Assembly (NCBI GenBank): GCA_903901875.1
Contig: CAIUSO010000084.1
Coordinates: 1-64,000, forward strand
From: an uncultured Geobacteraceae bacterium
Lineage (GTDB): Bacteria > Desulfobacterota > Desulfuromonadia > Geobacterales > Pseudopelobacteraceae
DNA length: 64,000 nucleotides
Reading direction: 5' to 3'
Under the pieces are notes generated by a model. It was not told the origin of the DNA and ran no database searches. It saw only the letters and a list, made by a program, of their open reading frames with translations. A program made the position numbers and the translations under genes. Below are positions 27,427 through 38,429 of this stretch, piece after piece. Numbering within the stretch: the first letter of the stretch is position 1; every line of letters starts with the position of its first letter.

Positions 27427-28560
27427 TTACTGCTTGATGCCTCCGGTCAGAGTCGCCGAGCCGAGCGGAGCTACGCCGATCAGGGTAGCATTTAGTTTGC
27501 CATCAGTCGTTAGCGACAATGTGACGGTCACCGAACCGGTTGCTTGCTGGTTAGTCATAGTGTAAGTACCGGTTAGCGTCGAGCCATTTGCGTAATCACC
27601 TGATATCATATAAAAAGGGTGAGTTGTATCGTTATCAACATGGTAATCCAGCATGGTCGCATTTGTCAGCACCGACAGATGGGCACCGTTCGGGAACTGC
27701 CATTCGCCGAATGCGTTAGGGATGAGCTGCACATAGCTGAAAGTCACTACACCATAATTGGTACCGCCAGTACCTGTTGTCCGTACTGAAGAGCTGACGA
27801 TTTTCAGCTTGTAATATTGGACGGTGGTACTCATGGTCGAGCGTACCACGTAGATGGTTCCGGCGGTGGCCGTGAAAGTTGGGGGCGTCACGCCGTTGCT
27901 GTCCTGATACACACCGTATGGAGCTTGGGATATGTCGGCGTATGCCTGGCTGACTTGCAGTGCGCTCGCGTGTGGAAATATCAGGGTTCCGTCAGTATCG
28001 TTGTACATGATCTCACTTGGCGAGCCGCCATCGTTGACGCCGGAGGCGAATGTAAAATATTTGTCGCCGGGCAGCACCGCATTGACCGGAGCAAACAGGC
28101 CATAGGTGCTGAAGTGAGTAATAGATGCGGATGCGGTAAGTCCGCTGCTGCTTACTACCGCGCTTGTTCCAGCCGCTGTCCAGACACCTCCGCCCAGGCA
28201 ATAGACGGCCAGCACTTCTCCGGGGGTACGCGCTGGCGTCAATTTGAACGTCAAAGTGACCGGCTGTGAAAATTCAATGCCGGTCGGGCCGCAATCGACA
28301 GCAGCCAGGTAAGCTACTTCGGCTGGTGCGGCGGGCACTTCGTTGGCTGCTTTGGAAGTCAGTGTCAGGTTGCTTGCCGATACACCGCTTGGCAGAGCTG
28401 CCGTTGAACCGGTCAGGACAAAGGATTGGCTGGCGTCTGTTGAAGAAGAAAGCGTGGTTGGCGTTGGCGCAGGTGTGCTATCACCGCTGCTGCAGCCGAA
28501 CAAAACCAGCAGGCCAAGACAACTCAAAGCTGACATCAGATACAAAATACGTTTTTTCAT
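27427..28560 (-). CDS. Lipoprotein of unknown function
   Basis: 377 aa with a signal peptide and lipobox LFGC (C23), so it is anchored to a membrane, probably the outer one. A Thr/Ser/Pro linker follows, then a beta-rich ZU5-like segment (about 95-150; FSQPVTLTFKLTP) and a C-terminal beta domain without recognised family. Composition is rich in Ser, Thr and Gly, as in surface-exposed proteins. GGAGGATTT stands before the ATG. It ends in a clear terminator. Confidence 0.75.
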   Translation of the reverse strand: MKKRILYLMSALSCLGLLVLFGCSSGDSTPAPTPTTLSSSTDASQSFVLTGSTAALPSGVSASNLTLTSKAANEVPAAPAEVAYLAAVDCGPTGIEFSQPVTLTFKLTPARTPGEVLAVYCLGGGVWTAAGTSAVVSSSGLTASASITHFSTYGLFAPVNAVLPGDKYFTFASGVNDGGSPSEIMYNDTDGTLIFPHASALQVSQAYADISQAPYGVYQDSNGVTPPTFTATAGTIYVVRSTMSTTVQYYKLKIVSSSVRTTGTGGTNYGVVTFSYVQLIPNAFGEWQFPNGAHLSVLTNATMLDYHVDNDTTHPFYMISGDYANGSTLTGTYTMTNQQATGSVTVTLSLTTDGKLNATLIGVAPLGSATLTGGIKQ

Positions 28561-28798
28561 AAATCCTCCTCGGGAGCTTAATCCATCACACCATTACCAA
28601 CTCGTAAACCACCCTGCTCCCCAAACCAAACTTCTCCCCATGTTCAAACTGCATCTCCCACGGTATTTCCGACCAGCAGCCGCGCGCCCCCCCAGCTCAT
28701 TTCCCGAGAGCCTTCGTGCCGCGTGCGCCGATGACCAGATCGGTGCAGACCTGGATTACACGGCCTTTCCCGGCCGCAACAGTTCTTCATATGTAATT

Positions 28799-31700
28799 TC
28801 AGTACCTTTGGTCAACTTTTCCCATCCGGACGACTATCTGATGATTCATCAGACCATGTTCCAGCGTAATAGCACCATCGTCCACGCGCCGACCGTCCAG
28901 TTCCATCCAGGCGGTACCACTCTCACAAGCGTCCGGATTGTCCACCTGAATTTCGTAGACAGCTTCACCGTGGCGATAGGTGATGCTGAAACCGGGCCAC
29001 GATGCCGGAATAACCGGATGGATCAGCAGCTGTTCGCCGCGCAGTTGGAGACCTAAGACCTCCTCTAACCAGGCACGATACATCCAGGCCGACGAACCGG
29101 TGTACCAGGACCACCCACCTTGCCCGACCCGCCCTGACAGTTGATAGACATCTGCCGCCACCACATAGGGTTCAACCCGGTAGTGCCAGGCCGCCGCGGC
29201 ATCACGGGAGTGCTCGATCGGATTAAGCATTCCCAGCAGCCGGGCTGCTCGCGTACCATCCCCGGTGCGGGCCATGGCCATGGCCATCCAGATGGCGGCA
29301 TGGGTGTACTGTCCGCCATTTTCACGTACTCCGGGGGGATACCCATTGATATAGCCCGGAGAGGGGAGCGAGTTGTTAAACGGTGGTTCAAAAAGGAGTG
29401 CCACCTGTTCATCTTCGTGTACGAGGTGTTGCCAGGCTGATTCAAGGGCTTGTGCCGCCCGGACCGGATCGGCAGCTCCTGAGAGACATGCCCATGACTG
29501 GGGAAGTGAATCAATCCTGGCTTCCTGATTCTTTGACGAGCCGAGGGGAGAGCCGTCATCAAAGGTACCTCTCATATACCATTCACCGTCCCAACCGGCC
29601 TGCTCTACCCGCTGGATCAGGGCAAAGCGATCTTCCTGATAGCTTGTGCCAAGAGCAGGCTGCTGAAGCAGGCATGACATTTCCGACATACCCTGCAGTA
29701 CCTCACAGAGGAACCAGGCGAGCCAGACACTTTCCCCTTTCCCTTCCACTCCCACGAGATTCATGCCGTCGTTCCAGTCTCCGGTGCCGATCAAGGGCAG
29801 GCCGTGTGGACCGATAGTGAGGCCGGTGAGAGTTGCACGCCGGCAATGTTCAAAGATGGTTGCACGTTCAAAGGTGACTTCCGGCATCAGGAACAGCTCC
29901 TGCTGATTCTCCGCCAGAAGCGGTGCGTTGAGAAAAGCCACTTCCTCCTGCAAGAGCGTGAGATCACCCGTTGTCCGCACATACTGTGCGACCACATAGG
30001 GAAGCCAGAGCAGGTCATCGGAGATGCGGGAACGAATGCCGGCACCAGTTGGTGGATGCCACCAATGTTGTACATCGCCCTCCCTGAACTGGCGGCTGGC
30101 GGCCAGGAGAATCTGACTGCGAGCAAGTTCGGGCTTGACGAACAGGAATGCCATGACGTCTTGCAGCTGATCACGAAAGCCAAACGCTCCGCCGGACTGG
30201 TAGAAAGCAGAACGCCCCCAGATACGGCAGCTGAGAGATTGATACTGGAGCCATCGGTTCATCAGCAGGTCGGTTGCCAGTTCCGGTGTATGTACTTGTA
30301 CGGTGCCAAGGAGCTGGTCCCACCAGGTGATGGTCTTGAGCAGGGTCTGTTCGAATGCCTGCTCGTCCTGATAGACCTGTACCACCCGGCGGGCTTCACA
30401 GGCAGATTCTGCCTGGCCAAACAGGCAGAGTATGTCCTGTTGCTGGCCGGGGGCCAGTTCACAGGAGATGCGTAGTGCAGCGCACGGATCCAGCCCTGCA
30501 CCGGTTCGCCCCGACAAGCGGGTCTGCTCCATGGCTACCGGATTGGTCAAGGAATGGTTGCGGCCGATGAAGGCACTTCGGTCACCGCTGAATGATTCGG
30601 CAGGGGGGGTTACTGACACATACACAACCCGCTCACCAAAATCAGGGTTGTAGCGGTTACGTGCCATCACTGTGCTGCTTTCATCCTCCCAATTGGTTGA
30701 GATATGCATCTGCGAAGCTTCACGGTGCTCGCCAATGGTTAATTCAACATAATAGGTGATCGAGAGTGTCCGCTTCCGGGGTGACGTGTTGGTGAGCCGT
30801 AACCGCTGCAGTTTGATTGAATCACCGCCGTTATCGTCAACCGGTACCGTAACAGTGAGTTCCTGATTGATGCCGTTGCTGTTATGTTCAAAGACCGTGT
30901 ATCCTGCACCGTGGCGGGCCCGATAGGCGGATTCCTCCCGGATAGGCCGTGCCGTGGGCGTCCAGAAAGCTCCGGTTTCCTCATCGCGTATATAAATAGC
31001 CTCCGTTGCGGGGTCCAGGACCGGGTCGTTCGACCAACCGCTCAGGCGGTTACGTTGGCTATTGCCATACCAGGTAAAGCCGGAGCCGCTTTCACTTACC
31101 ATGGTGCCGAAGTTCGGGTTTGCCATTATGTTTACCCATGGAGCAGGGGTGTTGGTGCCAGGTCCAAGGTAGATGGCGTATTCGCGGCCATCCGGGGTAA
31201 ACCCTCCCAGACTGTTGAAATAGTGCAGTTCCATAAACGGCAATGGCGGTGAAGGTTCTCTCGGAAGCCGCTTTCGGGGTAATCTTTCCAAAAGCAAGGG
31301 GACTTCCGCCGGTGCCCCCAACTGCTGTGGCAGCGTTCCCCGTGCTGCCACCAGCACGATGCAGGCTACCGCCTTGAGCAGTACGATATCCGGCTCCTTG
31401 ATCTGTGTTGTTTTCTTGAGAAAAATGCCACCCGGTTGCTCGGTACCGTTAAAGAACGAATGGGTCTGGATCAGCCGCTCCAGCCGTTCCTGGAGTGGTT
31501 GTTCATAACCGCCAGCCTCTTCATTGAGAATCACCAAATCAGATGAAAAACCCCGTAACCGCCAGTAGATATAGGCCTGGAGCATTTGGCGGATCAGACT
31601 GATATCCCGCTCATCACCAATGGAAACCAGGGCGATCGGCACATCACCGGAAATGCCATATGCCCACAGAGACGATTGTCCTTTGTTGTTCTCCACCAAT

Positions 31701-34700
31701 CGCTCACCGGCCGCCCGAAGTAAATTATTCGGGAACAGCAAATGGCTTGCAAGCTGTTGAAAACGGCGTGCCTCGTCAGGCTGGATATGGAGCATCTGCA
31801 GTTGCTGTTGAGCCGAACCCCAGGCAAAATCCATAGCCCGCTCGGTTGCATGATAATCACCATATTTGTGCATTAACAGCATGACCTGATCATGGGTACG
31901 TCCGGCAGCAACAATGAGAGACAGACGACAGTGTTGTCCTGGGTGGAGCGTGACGGTACGACGTATGCCAAGCATGGGGTCAAGGACAAATCCCTGACTG
32001 TTACCCAGTTCATTTGTGGCTCCCATTGGATTGGACAATGACCGCCCACGACCAACAAAATGTCCCCGGTCGGTTTCAAACCGGAACTCTTCATGGGTGG
32101 TATTTTCGGCAAGAGTTGTGTCTAACGTCATGCAGTGGGCAACGAAGAGTGGCACTTCGTCTTTACTGCGTGCCCTCCGGTGAGCAAGCACTGTTTTATG
32201 TTCAGTAACAGCTTCCGTCTCAATGAATAGTTTATTGAAAGCGGGATGCTGACGATCCGCGTTGTGCGGAGCCATGGAAAGCTCCACATAGCTGGTAATA
32301 TCCAGGTGGCGGCTGCGGGTAGACCGGTTGATGAGGGTAAGCCGGCGGATTTCCACGTCATCCTCCGGAGAAACCACCACCTCCGTTTCACTGTGGATAC
32401 CGAAATCGACTCGCCGGAACAGAGCCCGATCAAGAGAAAAATTAACGGAATACTCTTTTACTGTTCCACACACCGGATGATACGTATTTGACCACATCCG
32501 CTCCTGATTAATCTCGTGAATATAACAGAACGTGCCATACTCATCGCAGGTTTGATCAGAGCGCCAACGGGTCAATTCTTGTCCCATCCATTGACTGTAG
32601 CCACTACCGCTGTTGGTGATCATGATGCCATAGCGGCCATTACTGAGCAGCAGCGTTCGGGGAGTGACCGTATCCGGTGTGGTGAAGATGATACTGGACG
32701 GTGTGACAAGGTCATCATCCGCTGCTGAAGGCCTGCTTCGATGGGTAGAAACAAGCTGTAATGGCGGTAACGTGGGTATACGTTCCTGAAGGAGTGCTTC
32801 AAAGGCTTTGACACGGGGATCATGGTGAAAACGGCGGGGAAACGGATTGCCATGGAGGAAATTAGTCAATGCAATAAAAGCCATTCCCTGATGATGGGCC
32901 ATATAGGCACCGATGATTATGCCGCGCTTCCCTTCCCGCTGCACCTGCCTGCTGAAATCCATTGCCTCATAAAAACCATACTCGGAAAGCAATCCTAAGG
33001 TAGCAAGCTTTTTCAAGTTCTTAACACTTTTTTCCGGGGAAATGTTCAGCGCCAACATGGTGGCATAGGGAGCGATAACCAGCTGTTCTTCCTGGCCTCG
33101 TTTTAAGCCGAGCAGTGACACTCCGAAGGCTTTGTACTGGTAGGTTTTTTCCCGGTCAAGGTCCGCAAAGGCTGACTCGGAAATTCCCCACGGTACATTG
33201 CACTTCTGGCCGTATCCAATCTGTATTGCAACCGCTTCCCTGGCCGCTTTGTCAAGCAGTGAACTTGTGTAGGTGCGTTGGAACAGCAGTGGCATCAAAT
33301 ATTCGAACATAGTACCGGTCCAGCTGAGCAGAACCCGTCCCCGACGGATGGCGCCATAGGGGCGACCCAGGGAAAACCAGTGTTCCATTGGCACGTCGCC
33401 CCTGGCAATGGCAATAAAACTGCCAAGCCGTGCCTCACTGGCAAGAAGGTCGTAACTTGATGTGTCGAGCATGTCAACGGAGACGTTGAAGCCGATGGAA
33501 AACAGTTTACGTTTCTTTTCATAGAGAAAGCCCATGTTCATGCCTGCCGACAACTGTTGAATATTTGCCAGGAGGCTATCCGCCTGAGCAAGAACTTCAC
33601 CTGCCAACCATTGTGCGGTGGAGAACGCCGTCAGGAGGCGGTCCAGCCACGGCATCAGAGAGGAACAGTGTGGCGATAAGTCCTCCCTGATTGCTCTCAG
33701 AAGATTGATGGAAACAATCTGATTATGTGCAAGCCCATAGAGTGACGGCGGGTGCTGCAAATCCTCACGGATGGCCAGTAACGCCGACGGTCCCAGTAAA
33801 ATCAGCTCTTCAAACTGTTTTTCAGCGAGAATATCGATCCAACCGAGAAAGTTAGCACTGTGTTGCTGCCATGCGTTAACCTGATTGGCAAGTTCTGTCC
33901 CCCACGGTTCGGTTTGTGTGGTGGTAATAATGATATCCACATTATCCGTTATCCGCCGTTGCAGACGGAGAAGGTCGATGGCTCCCGTGGGTGGTTCATA
34001 TAATTCCTTCAGTAAGGTATCTAGTGCAAGGTGCGTGGGATCGAGGCACTCTTTCCCCGAAGCCTGCTTGAGAATTTCACCGGTGTCAGCCAGGCCCGAA
34101 AAGATCATGGCATGCAGAAGAGGGGTATGCACCAATTCCATCAGCCCCTGTTCCACTGTCCAGAGGGCCCCGAGTAGATTGCCGCTATCGACCGTTGAAA
34201 CATACCGGGGTTCGAGGGGGGTGAGAGTCTGAATTTCGTACCAGTTCAGCAGGTGCCCCCTATGAAGTTCCAGCCGATTAATTGACGTCATAGTTTCGGT
34301 TAACAGGGTAATAACCTGACCGATGGTCAGGTAGCCGGAATCATGTGCAGCAAGGACACTGGTCATCCACAGGCCGATATTGGTCGGACTGGTGCGCATG
34401 GCGAGCCGCTCTTGATGAACCACCTGATAGTTGTCCGGGGGGAGCCAGGAAGAGTCTGCGGTGACAAACGTCGAAAAGTAGCGCCAGGTGCGACGGGCTA
34501 TGTGTCTCAGGAAACGGCGATCTGCTTCCGCCAGTGGATGGGCGAACTGCTCCGCCGGTTGCAGATTCAGCATCCAGCCAAGCAGCGGGGAGATAAACCA
34601 CAGGGCGAGCCAGGGGGTCGCCTGCACCAGACTGGCAGGTGCGGTGAACCAGATGAGCCCCCCGACCCCAATGCTGAAGATACTCCCCAGGGTCAAGCTG

Positions 34701-37700
34701 GTGATGAACAGTGTCTGGCGCCGTGAGGTGCTCCAGTGATTGGCCTGGGCGGTCCACTCCAGAAGGTTGTGCCGGGAAATCAGGCGACGGTAACAGACCC
34801 GTATGATGGCATCCAGGGTCACAACGGTCTGATGTGGCAGCAGGGCAGCATCTGCAGCTGCCCGGAACAGATCGTGGATCAATTTCGCCGGCGAAAAAGA
34901 TTTAAACCCCTTTCTGGTCGTTGCCATAGTGAATGGTTGGGCTAGCGGATGGAACAGCAACTGCGTACAAACTACCAGCGAGGAGATTGTGCCGACTTTC
35001 ACCGAAATGAACCATGACGTGATCAACAGGGCAAGACTGGTGGCGGGCAACAGACTGCGACGAAGGTTGTCGAGAATTTTCCAGCGGTTGAACAGCGAAA
35101 GCGGATTTGTCCTTTTAACTCCCGATGAGTGGGGAACGTTCGGGAATAACCACCCGGCGATCTGCCAGTCACCGCGAATCCAGCGGTGAGTTCTCCGGCT
35201 GTAGCTCTGGTATCCCTGGGGGAATTCATCGTAAAGCTCGATATCGCTGGCAAGGCCGACCCGGACGTGGGCACCCTCAATCAGGTCATGACTCAGTACC
35301 CATTCTTCCGGAAATTGCCCCGAAAGGACCCGGCTGAAGGCACGCACATCGTAAATCCCCTTGCCATGGTATGAACCTTCTCCACTCAGGTCCTGATAAA
35401 CATCAGAAACCGCCTGTGAATAGGGATCAATGCCGACCGCATCGGCAAAGAGGCGGCTAAACGTAGAAGCGGTGGTACTCTGCAGGGTAGGGCTTACACG
35501 TGGCTGGATCAGGGTGTAAGTACCGGCCACGATGGCACCCGAGGCATCAAAACGGGGTTGATTGAGCGGGTGTGCCAAGGTTTCAACCATACGTCGAGCC
35601 GTTGCGTGGGGTAACTGGGTGTCACTGTCAAGGGTGATAATAAAACGAATATCTGCAAGACGATGGGGATCACCAACGTAGACGATCTGAGGCGCGAACT
35701 CGGGCCGGGTACCGTCAATCAACCGGTTCAATTCTTCCAGTTTTCCCCGTTTACGCTCCCATCCGATAAATTTTTGTTCCGATTCGCTCCACGTCCGTTC
35801 CCGATGGAACAAAAAGAAACGCCCGCTGCCATGACGCCGATTAAGCTCTGTAATAGAATCAATCGCACTGTTCAGTAATTCATTGTCGCTGCTATCGGTG
35901 ACTGCATCGCAATCGATATGGTCGGTGAATAGGCTGAAAAACAGGTTATCTTCTTTGTTGGCAAGGAACCTGATCTCAAGCTTTTCCACCTCATAACGGA
36001 CAGTTTCCCTGTTTACCAGCATCATTGGTACCACGACCATGGTGCGGAACTCATCCGGTATTCCGCACTCCTCAAAATCCATTTTTGGGAGGGGGCGGGG
36101 GGGGAGTAGTCGCATTACCAGGTAATTTACGATCTCAATAGCCAGTTGGCTGACCGGAATTATCAAAAGAAGCAGCAGGCCGATACGGATGAGCGGTGGC
36201 GGGCCGGTCTGCCCAAAAGTGGCAATCATAATCATGAACAGGGTTGCCATTCCGACAATGCCAACAACATAGAGTGGAGCGTGGTGGCGATAGATCATCT
36301 CCAGAGTGCGATAGCGGAGCGACTCCCGACAGGAGAGCAGTGTGACCAGTTCGGCCCGCCCCTCGCCGGAGAGCCAGGCGCCCACATGGGTACGCCGTTT
36401 ATCGGCTGGCGTCACATGTGCCGCCTGGGTCGCCAGCATGATGACCCGTTCCGCTATCTGTTCTTCACTCTGGCCGGTTGCAACGGCAAGCTCTTCAATG
36501 GCCCGGCGACAGCGGTCACGGGTGGCAAAGTCCATATGGGGGTACACGCCACAGGGGTCGCAGCGGAGCAGACGTTCAACTCGGCTGAGTTGTTCGAAGA
36601 GTTCCCGCCAATCCAGAAGAGCCAGGAGACGTAGACTGGTAAAGGCATTGCCGCAGGAAATCTGCCCACGTGTCTGCCGATTCTGCTCCCGCAACGTGAC
36701 TTCGTGTAACGTGCTTTTCAGTGCACGCTCCAGCCAATTCTGTACTGGTGCCAACACCGTACCTTCGTCATAGAGCAGACTGACCAGTTGGGCAGCAAAG
36801 TAGGGCGTTGGTGTCAGCTCTGCTTTGGCCAGCTCCGCCAGAATTGCGAACAAGTGATTTGTATCGCGTCGATTTGCAGCAATCAGCCGGTTAGCCCAGA
36901 ATTCTGCAAGCTGCCGTTCACGGAGATCCGCCAGTGCCGTAATGGCAAGGCTCTGAATACTTTCTATCAGGGCGATACGGAGCATCTGGGGAATTGCCCA
37001 GAGTTCACTGATAGTTAAGGTCCGTACCGTCTGATACGCTTCAATAAAACCGAGGATATTTTCCTGATCAAGCCGCAGTTCAGTATGGGAGACAAGGTTC
37101 ATCGCCAGAGCGTAGATGCAAGGGAGACCTTGGTATGGATCGGACGCCAGGGTGGGAAGCTGTTGGTAAAAACGCCGGGGAAGGTTAAGCAAAACATCCC
37201 GGGCGTTTTTTTCCAGAATATACTCGTTATCAAGAATCCAGTCCGCTGCAGGCGTGGCCTTCTGTTCAAGACGACTTGCTGCGGTGAGATCGGCACAGAC
37301 AAGCCGTACCAGTTGGCGTGACTGTTTGAGTCGTTTCAGGATCTCGGCGGTATGGTGCGGCTCGAAACAGATCTGCTGTTCTCTGGCATGGCGCAGTGAA
37401 TGTTCAATGATCTGCTCCGGAGAAAGCTTGATCTTTGGCCCATTCACCTCTGAGAACCATTCACGCTTGGGGTGGACGATGAATAATGCCGGAGGAGTAT
37501 CAGCGCTTTCCCGTAGTAAAGCGACCGGCCGTTGAAGAGATTCGACCGGTGCCTGAAGAATCAATACCGATTCGCCAGGCACCAGCCAGCGAGAGTAATT
37601 GCCAATGATTTCGGTTGAAACGCCAAACTTATTACGGCGGAACACGCAGAATGCGGCGAGGATACCGATGCCAGCGCAGAAGAACGCTAACATCTGGGGG

Positions 37701-37960
37701 CTGGTTTGCCCCCAGAACGGTACTACTGGTCGCCACCGTACAAGCAGAGCAGTAACTGCGCCGATTCCTCCACACAGGCATGCCAGCAGCAGAATGCCAA
37801 GGGCACGGTAGCCGGGGAACGGATCGGTACAGCGAATATGCTCATCCATTCCCTTGTATACGACAACAGTCCGGCGAAATCCATGCTGTGCCAGTCCCCG
37901 GACAACCCGGCGGGCTTCGTCCCTTTTTGCGAAGTAACCTATCAGTATCCCGTCTCTCAC
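28799..37960 (-). CDS. ndvB: Cyclic beta-1,2-glucan synthase
   Basis: 3053-aa inner-membrane enzyme (NdvB/ChvB/Cgs). It starts at GTG 37960 with AAAAGGAA upstream. After an N-terminal region with paired transmembrane helices comes the GT84 glucosyltransferase (TLDSDTQLP near residue 770, HRWIRGDWQ near 930) and further transmembrane helices. Two glycoamylase-like/GH94 beta-sandwich and barrel regions end with GTGDWNDGMN (near 2730), which carries the phosphorylase catalytic aspartate that trims chain length. Cytoplasmic UDP-glucose is polymerised, cyclised and delivered to the periplasm, where the glucan acts in osmotic adaptation. Rhizobial and Brucella enzymes are about 2830-2870 aa. It is 24 bp from the upstream coiled-coil gene. 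Confidence 0.93.
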   Translation of the reverse strand: MRDGILIGYFAKRDEARRVVRGLAQHGFRRTVVVYKGMDEHIRCTDPFPGYRALGILLLACLCGGIGAVTALLVRWRPVVPFWGQTSPQMLAFFCAGIGILAAFCVFRRNKFGVSTEIIGNYSRWLVPGESVLILQAPVESLQRPVALLRESADTPPALFIVHPKREWFSEVNGPKIKLSPEQIIEHSLRHAREQQICFEPHHTAEILKRLKQSRQLVRLVCADLTAASRLEQKATPAADWILDNEYILEKNARDVLLNLPRRFYQQLPTLASDPYQGLPCIYALAMNLVSHTELRLDQENILGFIEAYQTVRTLTISELWAIPQMLRIALIESIQSLAITALADLRERQLAEFWANRLIAANRRDTNHLFAILAELAKAELTPTPYFAAQLVSLLYDEGTVLAPVQNWLERALKSTLHEVTLREQNRQTRGQISCGNAFTSLRLLALLDWRELFEQLSRVERLLRCDPCGVYPHMDFATRDRCRRAIEELAVATGQSEEQIAERVIMLATQAAHVTPADKRRTHVGAWLSGEGRAELVTLLSCRESLRYRTLEMIYRHHAPLYVVGIVGMATLFMIMIATFGQTGPPPLIRIGLLLLLIIPVSQLAIEIVNYLVMRLLPPRPLPKMDFEECGIPDEFRTMVVVPMMLVNRETVRYEVEKLEIRFLANKEDNLFFSLFTDHIDCDAVTDSSDNELLNSAIDSITELNRRHGSGRFFLFHRERTWSESEQKFIGWERKRGKLEELNRLIDGTRPEFAPQIVYVGDPHRLADIRFIITLDSDTQLPHATARRMVETLAHPLNQPRFDASGAIVAGTYTLIQPRVSPTLQSTTASTFSRLFADAVGIDPYSQAVSDVYQDLSGEGSYHGKGIYDVRAFSRVLSGQFPEEWVLSHDLIEGAHVRVGLASDIELYDEFPQGYQSYSRRTHRWIRGDWQIAGWLFPNVPHSSGVKRTNPLSLFNRWKILDNLRRSLLPATSLALLITSWFISVKVGTISSLVVCTQLLFHPLAQPFTMATTRKGFKSFSPAKLIHDLFRAAADAALLPHQTVVTLDAIIRVCYRRLISRHNLLEWTAQANHWSTSRRQTLFITSLTLGSIFSIGVGGLIWFTAPASLVQATPWLALWFISPLLGWMLNLQPAEQFAHPLAEADRRFLRHIARRTWRYFSTFVTADSSWLPPDNYQVVHQERLAMRTSPTNIGLWMTSVLAAHDSGYLTIGQVITLLTETMTSINRLELHRGHLLNWYEIQTLTPLEPRYVSTVDSGNLLGALWTVEQGLMELVHTPLLHAMIFSGLADTGEILKQASGKECLDPTHLALDTLLKELYEPPTGAIDLLRLQRRITDNVDIIITTTQTEPWGTELANQVNAWQQHSANFLGWIDILAEKQFEELILLGPSALLAIREDLQHPPSLYGLAHNQIVSINLLRAIREDLSPHCSSLMPWLDRLLTAFSTAQWLAGEVLAQADSLLANIQQLSAGMNMGFLYEKKRKLFSIGFNVSVDMLDTSSYDLLASEARLGSFIAIARGDVPMEHWFSLGRPYGAIRRGRVLLSWTGTMFEYLMPLLFQRTYTSSLLDKAAREAVAIQIGYGQKCNVPWGISESAFADLDREKTYQYKAFGVSLLGLKRGQEEQLVIAPYATMLALNISPEKSVKNLKKLATLGLLSEYGFYEAMDFSRQVQREGKRGIIIGAYMAHHQGMAFIALTNFLHGNPFPRRFHHDPRVKAFEALLQERIPTLPPLQLVSTHRSRPSAADDDLVTPSSIIFTTPDTVTPRTLLLSNGRYGIMITNSGSGYSQWMGQELTRWRSDQTCDEYGTFCYIHEINQERMWSNTYHPVCGTVKEYSVNFSLDRALFRRVDFGIHSETEVVVSPEDDVEIRRLTLINRSTRSRHLDITSYVELSMAPHNADRQHPAFNKLFIETEAVTEHKTVLAHRRARSKDEVPLFVAHCMTLDTTLAENTTHEEFRFETDRGHFVGRGRSLSNPMGATNELGNSQGFVLDPMLGIRRTVTLHPGQHCRLSLIVAAGRTHDQVMLLMHKYGDYHATERAMDFAWGSAQQQLQMLHIQPDEARRFQQLASHLLFPNNLLRAAGERLVENNKGQSSLWAYGISGDVPIALVSIGDERDISLIRQMLQAYIYWRLRGFSSDLVILNEEAGGYEQPLQERLERLIQTHSFFNGTEQPGGIFLKKTTQIKEPDIVLLKAVACIVLVAARGTLPQQLGAPAEVPLLLERLPRKRLPREPSPPLPFMELHYFNSLGGFTPDGREYAIYLGPGTNTPAPWVNIMANPNFGTMVSESGSGFTWYGNSQRNRLSGWSNDPVLDPATEAIYIRDEETGAFWTPTARPIREESAYRARHGAGYTVFEHNSNGINQELTVTVPVDDNGGDSIKLQRLRLTNTSPRKRTLSITYYVELTIGEHREASQMHISTNWEDESSTVMARNRYNPDFGERVVYVSVTPPAESFSGDRSAFIGRNHSLTNPVAMEQTRLSGRTGAGLDPCAALRISCELAPGQQQDILCLFGQAESACEARRVVQVYQDEQAFEQTLLKTITWWDQLLGTVQVHTPELATDLLMNRWLQYQSLSCRIWGRSAFYQSGGAFGFRDQLQDVMAFLFVKPELARSQILLAASRQFREGDVQHWWHPPTGAGIRSRISDDLLWLPYVVAQYVRTTGDLTLLQEEVAFLNAPLLAENQQELFLMPEVTFERATIFEHCRRATLTGLTIGPHGLPLIGTGDWNDGMNLVGVEGKGESVWLAWFLCEVLQGMSEMSCLLQQPALGTSYQEDRFALIQRVEQAGWDGEWYMRGTFDDGSPLGSSKNQEARIDSLPQSWACLSGAADPVRAAQALESAWQHLVHEDEQVALLFEPPFNNSLPSPGYINGYPPGVRENGGQYTHAAIWMAMAMARTGDGTRAARLLGMLNPIEHSRDAAAAWHYRVEPYVVAADVYQLSGRVGQGGWSWYTGSSAWMYRAWLEEVLGLQLRGEQLLIHPVIPASWPGFSITYRHGEAVYEIQVDNPDACESGTAWMELDGRRVDDGAITLEHGLMNHQIVVRMGKVDQRY

Positions 37961-37984
37961 GTTTATTCCTTTTATTACATTTGA

Positions 37985-38269
37985 CTAGAAACGTGATTTC
38001 GCGTCCTTGATTGCGTCTCCGAGGGAACCAAGGATACCATCAAGGCCACTTTTCAGACTTCCCCAGGCGTCTTCTCCAGCCTGCTGCAGTTCGTTACTTT
38101 TCTGGCGTGCAGAGGCAAGATTAACTTTCAGCGATGCAATCATCTCGTCATACTCACTTTTTACATCTGCCTTGACGACATGTGCCTTGACGGTCAGTGT
38201 TTCAATTTCGACGTCCAAACCATCTAATCGTGCCTGCATGTTACGGATGGTCTCGTTTTTTGCGCCCAT
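37985..38269 (-). CDS. Small coiled-coil protein ahead of ndvB
   Basis: 94 aa, strongly heptad-patterned (MQARLDGLDVEIETL... to the tail LGDAIKDAKSRF), no signal peptide. It resembles the short coiled-coil stress proteins annotated as sll1863 family. ATG 38269 is chosen since AGGAG lies 7 nt upstream. The 24-bp gap to ndvB and the shared -24/-12 promoter suggest that it is made with the glucan synthase. Confidence 0.75.
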   Translation of the reverse strand: MGAKNETIRNMQARLDGLDVEIETLTVKAHVVKADVKSEYDEMIASLKVNLASARQKSNELQQAGEDAWGSLKSGLDGILGSLGDAIKDAKSRF

Positions 38270-38317
38270 GATGTGACTCCTCATACGTAGATTATTGTTT
38301 GCTCCACCGATATCTCT

Positions 38318-38333
38318 ATCAACATGTGTGCCA
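38318..38333 (-). promoter_or_regulatory. -24/-12 promoter of the coiled-coil/ndvB operon
   Basis: TGGCAC-N5-TTGAT, followed by AG, about 50 bp before the start codon. The -24 is perfect; the -12 has GA in place of GC. Confidence 0.6.
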
Positions 38334-38429
38334 CTGCCGATGAGTCAGCGACATATGTGCAAGGGGCTGATTATATAAATAAAACTGTTTTGAGGGAGCG
38401 AGAGATGCGGAGAGAACTGCGCGGAGAAT

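Noticed and set aside
28343-29056. Long plus-strand open frame across the start of the lipoprotein gene and end of ndvB
   Set aside because: It is antisense to two well-supported genes, has no ribosome site and low-complexity Arg/Ser/Pro composition.
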